From the NCBI GenBank assembly GCA_041946965.1, contig JBHGBM010000049.1, positions 1 to 41,344 of the forward strand: DNA of 41,344 bases. Reading direction: 5' to 3'. The position numbers were made by a program, and so were the translations under genes. This DNA is from JBHGBM01 sp041946965 (GTDB lineage: Bacteria > Acidobacteriota > Terriglobia > Bryobacterales > Bryobacteraceae). Below, one piece after another: positions 32,264 to 39,919 of the stretch. The notes below the pieces were generated by a model, which worked only from the letters and a program-made list of their open reading frames with translations, was not told the DNA's origin and did not search any database. Each line of letters starts with the position of its first letter. Position 1 is the stretch's first letter.

Positions 32264-34048
32264 ATGAGCGAAACACGCACCGGTATCCATACGCGTCGCC
32301 GGTTTCTGGCGGCCACGGCCGCGCTCGGCGCCGCCGGCCTGAACCGCGCCTGGGCGGCTCCCCGCCGCCGCCCCAACATCGTCGTCGTGCTGGCCGACGA
32401 CCAGGGATGGGGCGATATCAGCATTCACGGCAACACCAACGTCTCCACGCCTAATATCGACTCGCTGGCCCGCGACGGCGCGCTGTTCGACCGCTTCTTC
32501 GTGTGCGCCGTGTGCGCGCCCACCCGCGCCGAGTTTCTCACCGGCCGCTACCACGCCCGCTGCGGCGTGCGCGGCGTGAGCACCGGCCAGGAGCGCCTCA
32601 ACCTCGACGAACGCACCATCGCCGAGACCTTCAAGGCCGGCGGCTACCGCACCGCTGCCTTCGGCAAGTGGCACAACGGCACCCAGCATCCCTATCACCC
32701 CAACGCGCGCGGCTTCGAGGAGTATTACGGTTTCACCTCCGGCCACTGGGGCCAGTACTTCGACCCCGAATTGGACCACAACGGCGAGCGCGTGCGCGGC
32801 CAGGGCTACATCACCGACGATCTGACCAACCACGCCCTGGACTTCATCCGGCAGAACCGCGAGCGGCCCTTCTTCTGCTACCTGCCCTTCAACACTCCAC
32901 ACTCCCCCATGCAGGTGCCGGACCGCTTCTTCGAAAAGTTCGCGAATCTGGAGCCGCGCATGCGCGCGCGCGATCCGGAGTTGGAAAGCATCCCCATGAC
33001 CCGCGCCGCGCTGGCCATGACGGAGAACATCGACTGGAATGTGGGCCGCGTGCTCGCCGAACTCGACCGGCTCAAGCTGCGCGACGACACCATCGTGATC
33101 TACTTCAGCGACAACGGCCCCAACAGTTGGCGATGGAACGACGGCATGAAGGGCCGCAAAGGCAGCGTGGACGAAGGCGGGCTGCGCGTGCCGTTTCTGA
33201 TCCGCTGGCCGGGCGTGATCCGCGCCGGCGCCAGGGTGCCGCAAATCGCCGGAGCCATCGACCTGCTGCCCACGCTCGCCGATCTCGCCGGTGTTCGCAC
33301 CATCTCCACCAAACCGCTCGACGGCCGCAGCCTCAAGCCGCTCCTCACCGGGGAGGCGAAGAACTGGCCGGACCGCATGCTCTTCTCGCTCCAGCGCGAC
33401 CGCGCCAGCGTTCGCACGCAGCAGTACCGGCTTGATCCCGCCGGCCACCTGTACGACATGCAGGCCGACCCGGTGCAGGACCGCGATATCGCCGCGCAAC
33501 AGCCGGCCATCGCGGCAAAGCTCCGCAAGGCCGTGGAGGCGTGGAAGGCCGAAGTGATGCCGCTGGTCGGCCCCGACGACCGCCCCTACCCCGTGGGCTA
33601 CTGGCGCCTGACGTGGCTGCCCGCGCGCGACGGCGTGCCCGGCGGTGGCGTCAAACGGAGCGCGGGCGCCCCGAACTGCTCCTACTTCACCAACTGGACC
33701 AGTTCAAAAGACGAGATCACCTGGGACGTCGAAGTGGGTCAGGCCGGAAACTTCGAAGCCGAAGTCTGGTACACCTGTCCCGCCGCCGACGTGGGCTCCA
33801 CCGTCGAACTCACCTTCCTCGGCGCCGCCGTGCGCGGCAAGGTGGCGGAAGCCAACGATCCCCCGCTCATCGGAGCCGCCTTCGACCGGGTCGAGCGCGC
33901 CGGCGAATCCTATGTGAAGGATTTCAAGCCCCTGAACCTGGGCCGGGTCCGTCTGCCCAAAGGCCGGGGCAAACTCGCACTCCGCGCCCTCCAGGTTCCC
34001 GGCAAACAGGTGGCCGACGTCCGCTGCCTCTGCCTCAGGCGTGTGTAG
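32264..34048 (+). CDS. Tat-exported type I sulfatase with C-terminal beta-rich domain
   Basis: Hydrolyses sulfate esters after export. Of 594 residues, HTRRRFLAATAALGAAG is a twin-arginine leader. The sulfatase core (about 37-450) carries the metal motif VVLADDQGWGD (D45, D46), the signature CAPTR (C84-R88, formylglycine from C84) in CAPTRAEFLTGR, AFGKWHNG, FNTPHSP and YFSDNGP. A C-terminal domain of about 135 residues (from SYFTNWTSSKDEITWDVEV to the end) is beta-rich, with EAEVWYTCPAADVGSTVELTFLGAAV, and resembles a carbohydrate-binding sandwich rather than sulfatase sequence. That domain could target a polysaccharide. It differs from the sulfatase at 25545 in leader and length. It converges on the acyl-AMP ligase gene 12 bp away. 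Confidence 0.92.
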   Translation: MSETRTGIHTRRRFLAATAALGAAGLNRAWAAPRRRPNIVVVLADDQGWGDISIHGNTNVSTPNIDSLARDGALFDRFFVCAVCAPTRAEFLTGRYHARCGVRGVSTGQERLNLDERTIAETFKAGGYRTAAFGKWHNGTQHPYHPNARGFEEYYGFTSGHWGQYFDPELDHNGERVRGQGYITDDLTNHALDFIRQNRERPFFCYLPFNTPHSPMQVPDRFFEKFANLEPRMRARDPELESIPMTRAALAMTENIDWNVGRVLAELDRLKLRDDTIVIYFSDNGPNSWRWNDGMKGRKGSVDEGGLRVPFLIRWPGVIRAGARVPQIAGAIDLLPTLADLAGVRTISTKPLDGRSLKPLLTGEAKNWPDRMLFSLQRDRASVRTQQYRLDPAGHLYDMQADPVQDRDIAAQQPAIAAKLRKAVEAWKAEVMPLVGPDDRPYPVGYWRLTWLPARDGVPGGGVKRSAGAPNCSYFTNWTSSKDEITWDVEVGQAGNFEAEVWYTCPAADVGSTVELTFLGAAVRGKVAEANDPPLIGAAFDRVERAGESYVKDFKPLNLGRVRLPKGRGKLALRALQVPGKQVADVRCLCLRRV

Positions 34049-34063
34049 CGGCCGCCGCGGCTA
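34046..34063. terminator. Hairpin across facing stop codons
   Basis: TAGC-G-GC, loop CGCC, GC-G-GCTA is a 6-bp inverted repeat with one G:G mismatch. The outer bases are the two stop codons (TAG) of the convergent sulfatase and acyl-AMP ligase genes. It is similar in design to the hairpin at 5879-5901. It lacks a T-run, so a termination role is unproven. Confidence 0.3.
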
Positions 34064-35821
34064 ACTCCGTGCGCGGATCCTGAACCGCCCCCAAGCCAGT
34101 TGGGATTTGCCCAGTTCCTTCAGCAGCATGAGCGAGCTGACTTTCTCCGGCGGAACCAGTTCCCCCGCCAAGAACATCCTTAGTGTTTCAGACCGCTGGA
34201 GCTTTCCGGACGAAGTTCTCGGAAGCGTCCCCGGCTCGAGGATCTGGATCAGGTACGGGTTCAGCGAAATGCCGCGCACGATGCGCTCCCGAATGCGGGC
34301 GGCCAGCGTCGCTTCGGGCAACTGTTCTTCAGGCGCCCGTTCCGCGAAAATGATCAATTCCTCGCCCTTCCCCTCCACGAAATGGCCGACTGCGACGGCG
34401 TGGCCGCTGCGAATCCCGGGCATTCCCAGCAGAAGCTCCTCAATCTCCTGTGGGGCGTAGTTTCGTCCGCGAATAATTACCAGTTCCTTGGCGCGCCCTA
34501 CGATATGAAGCTCGGAGTTATGGAAAAACCCGAGGTCGCCCGTTTCCAGCCACCCGCCGGCGCGGATTGCGGCCCGCGTGGCTTCTTCGTCCTCCCAATA
34601 GCCGGGCGACACTGATGGGCCGCGGACCACGATCTTCCCTACGCAGCCGGGTCCTAAAGGGCGGTCGTCTTCGTCTCGAATTTCCACTTCGAGACCGGGC
34701 ATCGGGGTTCCCAGGCTCGGAAGATCCCGGCCTTCCCCTTCGACCGCCCGGTGTTCCAGCGCCAGCGCCGAACGGTCGAACGATGTCACCGCGGCGCAGC
34801 GATCGAGGGAACTGAAACTTACCGCGAGGCCCGCCTCGGCCAGTCCGTAGGCCGGTGTCATCGCCTCGCGGCGCAAACCCCAACGCGAGAACCTCTCCGT
34901 GAACGACCTCATCCCCTCGACGTCGATCGGTTCGGCGCCGTTCAGAGCCAAATGCCAGCAGGAAAGGTCAACTCCCTCCATCTCGGCGTCCGGGACCTTT
35001 GCGGCGCACAACCGGTAGGCAAAGTGCGGAGCGGCTGAAACTTGCGCGCGGTACCGGGAAATGGTTCGGAACCACAACGATGGTTTCGCGATGAAGTCTT
35101 CGGGATTCAAATAGGTGATGGTTGCGGGATAGTGCAGGCCGTTGAACAGGAATCCCACCAGGCCCATATCGTGGTAAAGCGGCAGCCAGCACACGCCGCC
35201 GTCCTCCGGACGCGGATCCTTTACCATTCCCATCACCGCGGCCATCATGCGAAGGTTGCAGAGCAAATTTCGATGAGTGATGACCACGGCCTTCGGGTTC
35301 TGGGTGGTCCCGGACGAAAACTGGAGGAACGCGGGCTGGTCCGGCCCGGACTCCACGGGGGTCCACTTCCCGCCCTGCTCCAGGTCCTCCGCTCGAAGCG
35401 CGTCTTCGAGGCATTCCACGCCGGCAACCACCGGTCCGAGGATCTTCCCGACGCGGCCGTCCGTGATCAGGGCACGCGCGCCAATCTTGCTCAGCAGGTT
35501 CCGCGTGCGAGCAAAATACTCCGCCAGTTTGCCAAGCTGAAACGGGGGATAGAGCGCCGCGGGGATGGCCCCCGCGAGAATCGTCCCGAGATAAGCGTCA
35601 AAAAAGCGAATCGACGTCGGCAGGACCATGGCGATCCGATCGCCCGGCCGGATGCCCTTCTGCTGGAGGTATCCCGCCGCCTTCGCGGCTCGATCGACGA
35701 TCTGCGTATAGGGATAGAAGGCCGCCTCCTCCGTGCGCGAAACAAACCTCGCCCCGTACTGTTCGCAGTGCGAGACGGATTCCAGCAGGTCCAAGGCGGT
35801 GGCGAACTCAGGTCTTCCCAA
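34061..35821 (-). CDS. Fatty acyl-AMP ligase (FAAL-like), TTG start
   Basis: Activates a fatty acid as acyl-adenylate and hands it to a carrier protein rather than CoA. It has 586 residues and adenylation motifs FSSGTTQNPKAVV (168-180), WLPLYHDMGLVG (212-223, a FAAL-typical block), YGLAEAG (325-331), LETGDLGFF (425-433), GRAKELVIIRGRNYAPQEIE (442-461) and PRTSSGKLQR with the catalytic Lys540. The open frame runs upstream into the ACP gene, where its translation is meaningless. I chose TTG 35821, which has GGGAGG about 8 nt ahead and overlaps the ACP end by 14 nt. It is the last gene of the receptor-ACP-FAAL unit. No PKS, NRPS or thioesterase is visible, so the final acceptor of the acyl chain is unknown. 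Confidence 0.88.
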   Translation of the reverse strand: MGRPEFATALDLLESVSHCEQYGARFVSRTEEAAFYPYTQIVDRAAKAAGYLQQKGIRPGDRIAMVLPTSIRFFDAYLGTILAGAIPAALYPPFQLGKLAEYFARTRNLLSKIGARALITDGRVGKILGPVVAGVECLEDALRAEDLEQGGKWTPVESGPDQPAFLQFSSGTTQNPKAVVITHRNLLCNLRMMAAVMGMVKDPRPEDGGVCWLPLYHDMGLVGFLFNGLHYPATITYLNPEDFIAKPSLWFRTISRYRAQVSAAPHFAYRLCAAKVPDAEMEGVDLSCWHLALNGAEPIDVEGMRSFTERFSRWGLRREAMTPAYGLAEAGLAVSFSSLDRCAAVTSFDRSALALEHRAVEGEGRDLPSLGTPMPGLEVEIRDEDDRPLGPGCVGKIVVRGPSVSPGYWEDEEATRAAIRAGGWLETGDLGFFHNSELHIVGRAKELVIIRGRNYAPQEIEELLLGMPGIRSGHAVAVGHFVEGKGEELIIFAERAPEEQLPEATLAARIRERIVRGISLNPYLIQILEPGTLPRTSSGKLQRSETLRMFLAGELVPPEKVSSLMLLKELGKSQLAWGRFRIRARS

Positions 35822-36122
35822 GCACGTTCCTCCCCGCGCATTTTTCCGCAATGATGCGCACCAGGTCGTCGATGCTTTCCATGCGTCCGCGATCCTCCGG
35901 CTCCAGCGCCACACCCAGGTCCTCCTCAATCGCGGCCAGGAGCGTGACCTGGGCCAGGGAGTCCAGTTGCAGCCCCTCATCCAGCGGGGCGTTCGGCCGG
36001 AGGTTTTCGAGCACCCCCGGCGCCAATTCAAGCCGTTCGCCGGCCACTCGCCTGAGGTAAGCGTAAATCGCTTCCGTGGCCGGCGCTTCGCGCCTGGATG
36101 GTTCTGTCTCTTCAGCGGACAT
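35808..36122 (-). CDS. Acyl carrier protein
   Basis: A stand-alone carrier, 104 residues, with the phosphopantetheine site LQLDSLAQVTL: Ser55 in D-S-L. It fits helices I-IV: EAIYAYLRRVAGERL, the loop ending in NAPLDEGLQ, helix II at the Ser, and EDRGRMESIDDLVRIIAEK. An N-terminal tail of about 15 residues (SAEETEPSRREAPATE) precedes the fold, unlike short FASII AcpP. AGAGG lies 8 nt before its ATG. It starts 24 nt after the receptor stop and overlaps the FAAL start, so it is the likely dedicated partner of that ligase. It is not the housekeeping acpP, which would sit among fab genes. Confidence 0.9.
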   Translation of the reverse strand: MSAEETEPSRREAPATEAIYAYLRRVAGERLELAPGVLENLRPNAPLDEGLQLDSLAQVTLLAAIEEDLGVALEPEDRGRMESIDDLVRIIAEKCAGRNVLGKT

Positions 36123-36146
36123 CAGGAACCTCTCTATCCGTACGCA

Positions 36147-39100
36147 TCAGAAGCTCACCCGCACCTGGAATTGCAGAAACCGCTTGGTGGTCCATGCCTG
36201 CGTGGTGCACTCGGCGAAGTTGGTGGCCAGCGGGTTGGTCACCGGCGCCGCCATCTGGGTGCGGTTCAGCAGATTGAGGAAATCCACGCGGAACTGCACC
36301 CCCAGGGTCTCCCAGATCCGCACCTCGCGCTGCACGCTCGCGTTCCAGTGGTTCGTCGTGTCGGCGCGCACACCATCGACGCGCGTGGGGAACACCCGCT
36401 TGTGATAGGACGCCGGCGCCTTCGAGGAGTTCCGCTCGAAGTCCGCCGTGTTGAACCAGCGGCTGAAGGTCTTGTTCTCCAGCGGGATGTTTTTCACATC
36501 GCCGTAGAAGAACAGGTTGCCGAAGTCCAGCAGCGCGCCGGACTGGAACTCATACGTGATCCCGAGCTGGAACCCGCCCAACACCGCCGCGGGCACGCCC
36601 CGGCTCGCCAGCGGCTTGCCTTTCCCGAAGGGCGGCTCGAACACCGAAGTGACCACCAGCCGGTTGGGGCGGCTGTCATTGCTCGCCCGCCAGCTCGGTT
36701 CCGGGTCGAACTCGTTGTAGTAGTAATCCGCCTCGTCGTCGCGGAGTTTCGTGTACGCCGCGTACAAGTTGAAACCGTGCGCGAAGCGCCGCTCGTAGCT
36801 GAGCTGCAACTCGTCCGTGCGCACCTCGCCGGGATTTCCGTTCAAGGTCAGGGTTCCCATGTTCGGATAGGGGCGCAGCAACTGCGCTTTGCTGATGGTG
36901 CTGGAGCGGAAGAAGCTCTGCGTGCTCAGGTCCTGGTAAACCAGCGGAAGCGACTTCTCGAGGGCCGCGAAATTACTCAACTGGAACGGATTCGTGACGT
37001 TCTGGCTGAGGTTGGTGGCGACGGCGTTGTTGCGCACCAGCCCGTCGGCCCAGTACTGCGCCGGAACCGAATTCAGGGCGCGCCCCAGGTAATTCCGGTC
37101 GGAGTACGAACCCGCGTAGGCTGCCTCGATCACGCTGTTCGTGCCCAACTGCCGCTGCACGCCGATGCGCCAGCGCTGCTGCCGCGCGTGACGGTAGTTG
37201 GGGTCCCAATACGTCAGGCTGCGGCCCGCGTAGGCCATGTTGCCGAGAGCGTCGCGCATGGGCGCGTCAAACCGCGTGCCGTCGCTGCGCACCGGGAAAG
37301 GGTCGGTCAAGGGCGAAACGCCGGCCTTCGGATTCCCGGCCAGCCAGTTGTAGCCGAAGTCGGTGGTCAGCAGCGTGGAAGTGGTGCGGCTGAAGCCGGT
37401 CTGGTTGGGCGCGTTCAGCATGGCGTTGAGGGTGTCGTAAAAGATGCCGTAGCCGAGCCGCAGGACCGTCCGGGGTGCGAACTGCCAGGCGGCGCCGATG
37501 CGCGGCAGCCACATGAGCTCGCTGTTCCACCAGTTGCGGCCGGAGCTCTTGCCGGCGTAGACCGTGCCGCCCCGCACCACGAAATCGGAGGCCGGCCGTT
37601 CCACCAGCGGCCGCGCCGCGTAAGCGGCCTGCGCCGCGTCCGAGATGGGCAGTTTGAACGTCGGGTCGAAATTCAGCAGCATGCGGTCGAAGCGCTCCTT
37701 CGGCCCCGGCTCGAATTCCATTCGGAGGCCCAGCGTCAGCGTCCATCGCGGCGTCACGCGCCAGGTGTCCTGCCCATACCAGCCCGCATACGGGGAGGAC
37801 ATGTAATACGTGTCGTTGCTGGTGACGCTCATGCCGCTGGGTATGCCCATCATGAAAGCCGCCCAGGAGTGGGCCAGCGTCCCCGCGGGCGTGAGCGTGT
37901 CGCTGTTGCGCCGCGTATAGGCGCTGTCGAAGGAAAACGAGCCCGAGGGGTAGCCGCCTCCGCCGCCCGCGCGGTAATGCTGGCGGAAATCGACGCCCGC
38001 GCGCAGCGAGTGCTGCCCGCGCACCTGCGATACATCCACCTTGGCCGATCCCTGGCGATAGTGGTCCACGGTCGCGGCCGGGTACCCGAAGCCGGTGTAG
38101 GAGCCCCCGCCCCGGGTATAGCCGCTGACGCTCATGTACGGAAGCAGGTGCTGATCGCCCGCCTTGTCGTCGAGATACCCCGGAAGTCCCACGTCGGCGG
38201 CTTTGAACTTGGTGACGCCGGTCGGCATGTTGCCGCTGATGCGGTACCGGTGCATGGATGTGGAGAAGTCGATCAGGGTGTTCGGGGCGGGCGTGTAAAC
38301 CCAGTCCACGATGAGGTTCAGGTTGTCGCGGATGGCGCGGCTGTTCATCAGCCCCGGACTGATTTCGTAAGTGTAGTCGAAGCGGTCGAAGTCGTAGTTG
38401 TCCCACAGCCAGCGGCCGAAGAACCGGCTCTTGGACGAGCGGTGGTAGTCGATGCGGTTGGTGAGCGCGATGTAATCCGCGGTCCACGGCATGGAAACGC
38501 CCAGCCAGTTGTTTACCGGCTCCTTGCCCGGCGCCGGATCGTTGTTCGGCATCGGGATGGTCTTCAGATAGTACGAGTACGCCGGATTCGTGATCCTTGA
38601 CTTGGGCAGGATGTTGCCGGGGAACGGGTCGCGGATGTATTGCGTCGGCCTGGCCGGGTCCGGACGCACGCTCAGCGGATCGTTGATCTGGTAGCGCACC
38701 GGGTCCACCAGCAGGTGAGGGGCGAAGTTGCCCTCGCGGTCCGCCGCCGTCGGGAAGGTGTGATTCAGATACTGCGAAGAGGTCGTCTCCGCCCAGCGCT
38801 TGCCGAAGTAGCTGAAGAAGAAGAACAGCCTGTCCTTCCCGTTGAAAACGGCCGGCACCCGCACCGGCCCGCCCAGCGATCCGGACCAGTAATTCTTCAG
38901 CCCGCCGGGCTGTTTGGGCGTGTTCCGCAGCCTCTGGGCCGCGGCGGTATCGCCGCGGCCCTCGGCTTCGGCAATCTGTCGGTACCAGAGCTGCGCGGTG
39001 AAGAACGGCGCCGCATTCAGCCGGTTCTGCACGTGCTGCCAGCTCGCGCTGCCGTGGTAGTCGTTGGCGCCGGACTTCGATACCAGCGAAACCACCGCGC

Positions 39101-39788
39101 CGGAGCTGTGGCCCACCGAGGCGTCGAAACCGCCGGTTTCCACCTTCATCTCCGCAATGGTGTCGGAATGCGGCAGATAGCCGACCTGGCGCGCCACGCC
39201 CATGTTGGGCGCGCCGTCGATGGCCCACTCGTTGCCGCCCACGCTGCCCGCCACCCGGTAATCCGACGAGGATCCCTGGTCGTTGGCGTCCAGCGTGCGC
39301 ACCTCGCCGTTGGTCTGCACGCCGGGAGCGAGCCGCGCCAGGATGGTGACGTTGTTGTACGAAGTCGGCAGCGCCTGCTGCGTGCGGTTGTCGAGCACGC
39401 GGCCCGAGGAGGCGGATACCGAATCGATCAGCGGCGCCGCCGCTTCCACCGTCACCGAATCGGCCACGGCGCCGAGCTCCAGGGTGGCGCTCACCTCCAC
39501 GCGGCTCCCCATCGGCAGCACGATGCCGCGCCGCACCATGCGCCGGAAGCCGGTGGATTCGAAGGTGACCTGGTAGTTGCCGTGCAACAGCAGGTCGGCC
39601 TCGTAATAGCCGCTTTCGTTGGTTGCCGCCGAAACCGACGTGTTGGTGTCGACGTTGGTGACCGTGACCTGGGCCGCGGGCACCACGGCCCCCTGAGGAT
39701 CGGTCACCCTGCCGAAGATCATGCTCCGCGTTTCCTGGGCGTAAAGATTCGCCGCCATCAAGCAAACCGCACAAAGAAGACCACGCAT
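36147..39788 (-). CDS. Oar-like TonB-dependent receptor with N-terminal carboxypeptidase-regulatory domain (3)
   Basis: An outer-membrane TonB-dependent transporter, ligand unknown. From ATG 39788 it is 1213 residues. It has the signal peptide RGLLCAVCLMAANLYAQE, then a CarboxypepD_reg domain (SMIFGRVTDPQGAVVPAAQV ... ADLLLHGNYQVTFESTGFRR), a plug (RTQQALPTSYNNVTILARLAPGV, RVAGSVGGNEWAIDGAPN, EMKVETGGFDASVGHSSGAVVSLVSKSG) and a barrel ending in LQFQVRVSF. The ATG at 39788 is preferred to the frame opening at 39821, since that ORF start lies at the -35 box. ACP and FAAL genes follow 24 nt downstream, probably on one transcript, which may link import with acyl activation or be incidental. Confidence 0.92.
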   Translation of the reverse strand: MRGLLCAVCLMAANLYAQETRSMIFGRVTDPQGAVVPAAQVTVTNVDTNTSVSAATNESGYYEADLLLHGNYQVTFESTGFRRMVRRGIVLPMGSRVEVSATLELGAVADSVTVEAAAPLIDSVSASSGRVLDNRTQQALPTSYNNVTILARLAPGVQTNGEVRTLDANDQGSSSDYRVAGSVGGNEWAIDGAPNMGVARQVGYLPHSDTIAEMKVETGGFDASVGHSSGAVVSLVSKSGANDYHGSASWQHVQNRLNAAPFFTAQLWYRQIAEAEGRGDTAAAQRLRNTPKQPGGLKNYWSGSLGGPVRVPAVFNGKDRLFFFFSYFGKRWAETTSSQYLNHTFPTAADREGNFAPHLLVDPVRYQINDPLSVRPDPARPTQYIRDPFPGNILPKSRITNPAYSYYLKTIPMPNNDPAPGKEPVNNWLGVSMPWTADYIALTNRIDYHRSSKSRFFGRWLWDNYDFDRFDYTYEISPGLMNSRAIRDNLNLIVDWVYTPAPNTLIDFSTSMHRYRISGNMPTGVTKFKAADVGLPGYLDDKAGDQHLLPYMSVSGYTRGGGSYTGFGYPAATVDHYRQGSAKVDVSQVRGQHSLRAGVDFRQHYRAGGGGGYPSGSFSFDSAYTRRNSDTLTPAGTLAHSWAAFMMGIPSGMSVTSNDTYYMSSPYAGWYGQDTWRVTPRWTLTLGLRMEFEPGPKERFDRMLLNFDPTFKLPISDAAQAAYAARPLVERPASDFVVRGGTVYAGKSSGRNWWNSELMWLPRIGAAWQFAPRTVLRLGYGIFYDTLNAMLNAPNQTGFSRTTSTLLTTDFGYNWLAGNPKAGVSPLTDPFPVRSDGTRFDAPMRDALGNMAYAGRSLTYWDPNYRHARQQRWRIGVQRQLGTNSVIEAAYAGSYSDRNYLGRALNSVPAQYWADGLVRNNAVATNLSQNVTNPFQLSNFAALEKSLPLVYQDLSTQSFFRSSTISKAQLLRPYPNMGTLTLNGNPGEVRTDELQLSYERRFAHGFNLYAAYTKLRDDEADYYYNEFDPEPSWRASNDSRPNRLVVTSVFEPPFGKGKPLASRGVPAAVLGGFQLGITYEFQSGALLDFGNLFFYGDVKNIPLENKTFSRWFNTADFERNSSKAPASYHKRVFPTRVDGVRADTTNHWNASVQREVRIWETLGVQFRVDFLNLLNRTQMAAPVTNPLATNFAECTTQAWTTKRFLQFQVRVSF

Positions 39789-39796
39789 GTCCGGTT

Positions 39797-39826
39797 GATA
39801 TACTACCGGCGCGCTCCGCATGTCAA
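39797..39826 (-). promoter_or_regulatory. Sigma70-type promoter for receptor 3
   Basis: A consensus -35 TTGACA (39826-39821) is followed by the overlapping -10 candidates TAGTAT (39805-39800, 15-nt spacer) and TATATC (39802-39797, 18-nt spacer), all on the minus strand. They end 11 and 8 nt before ATG 39788. A start site in the usual place gives a leader of zero to a few bases. This is the best -35/-10 pair in the window. Confidence 0.6.
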
Positions 39827-39919
39827 GGACCGGTCCGGTGCGCCAGCAGTTTCGGAAAAATCCACGGGGCGGGGATCAGCGCGACGGCGTGGAATCACCA
39901 CATCTGGCGGCGGATCAGA

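Noticed and set aside
35733..38600. 955-codon open frame on the + strand
   Set aside because: It lies antisense to the receptor, ACP and ligase genes, whose products have clear domains. Its own translation is Val/Arg/His-rich without any recognisable domain, the usual shadow of GC-rich coding DNA.
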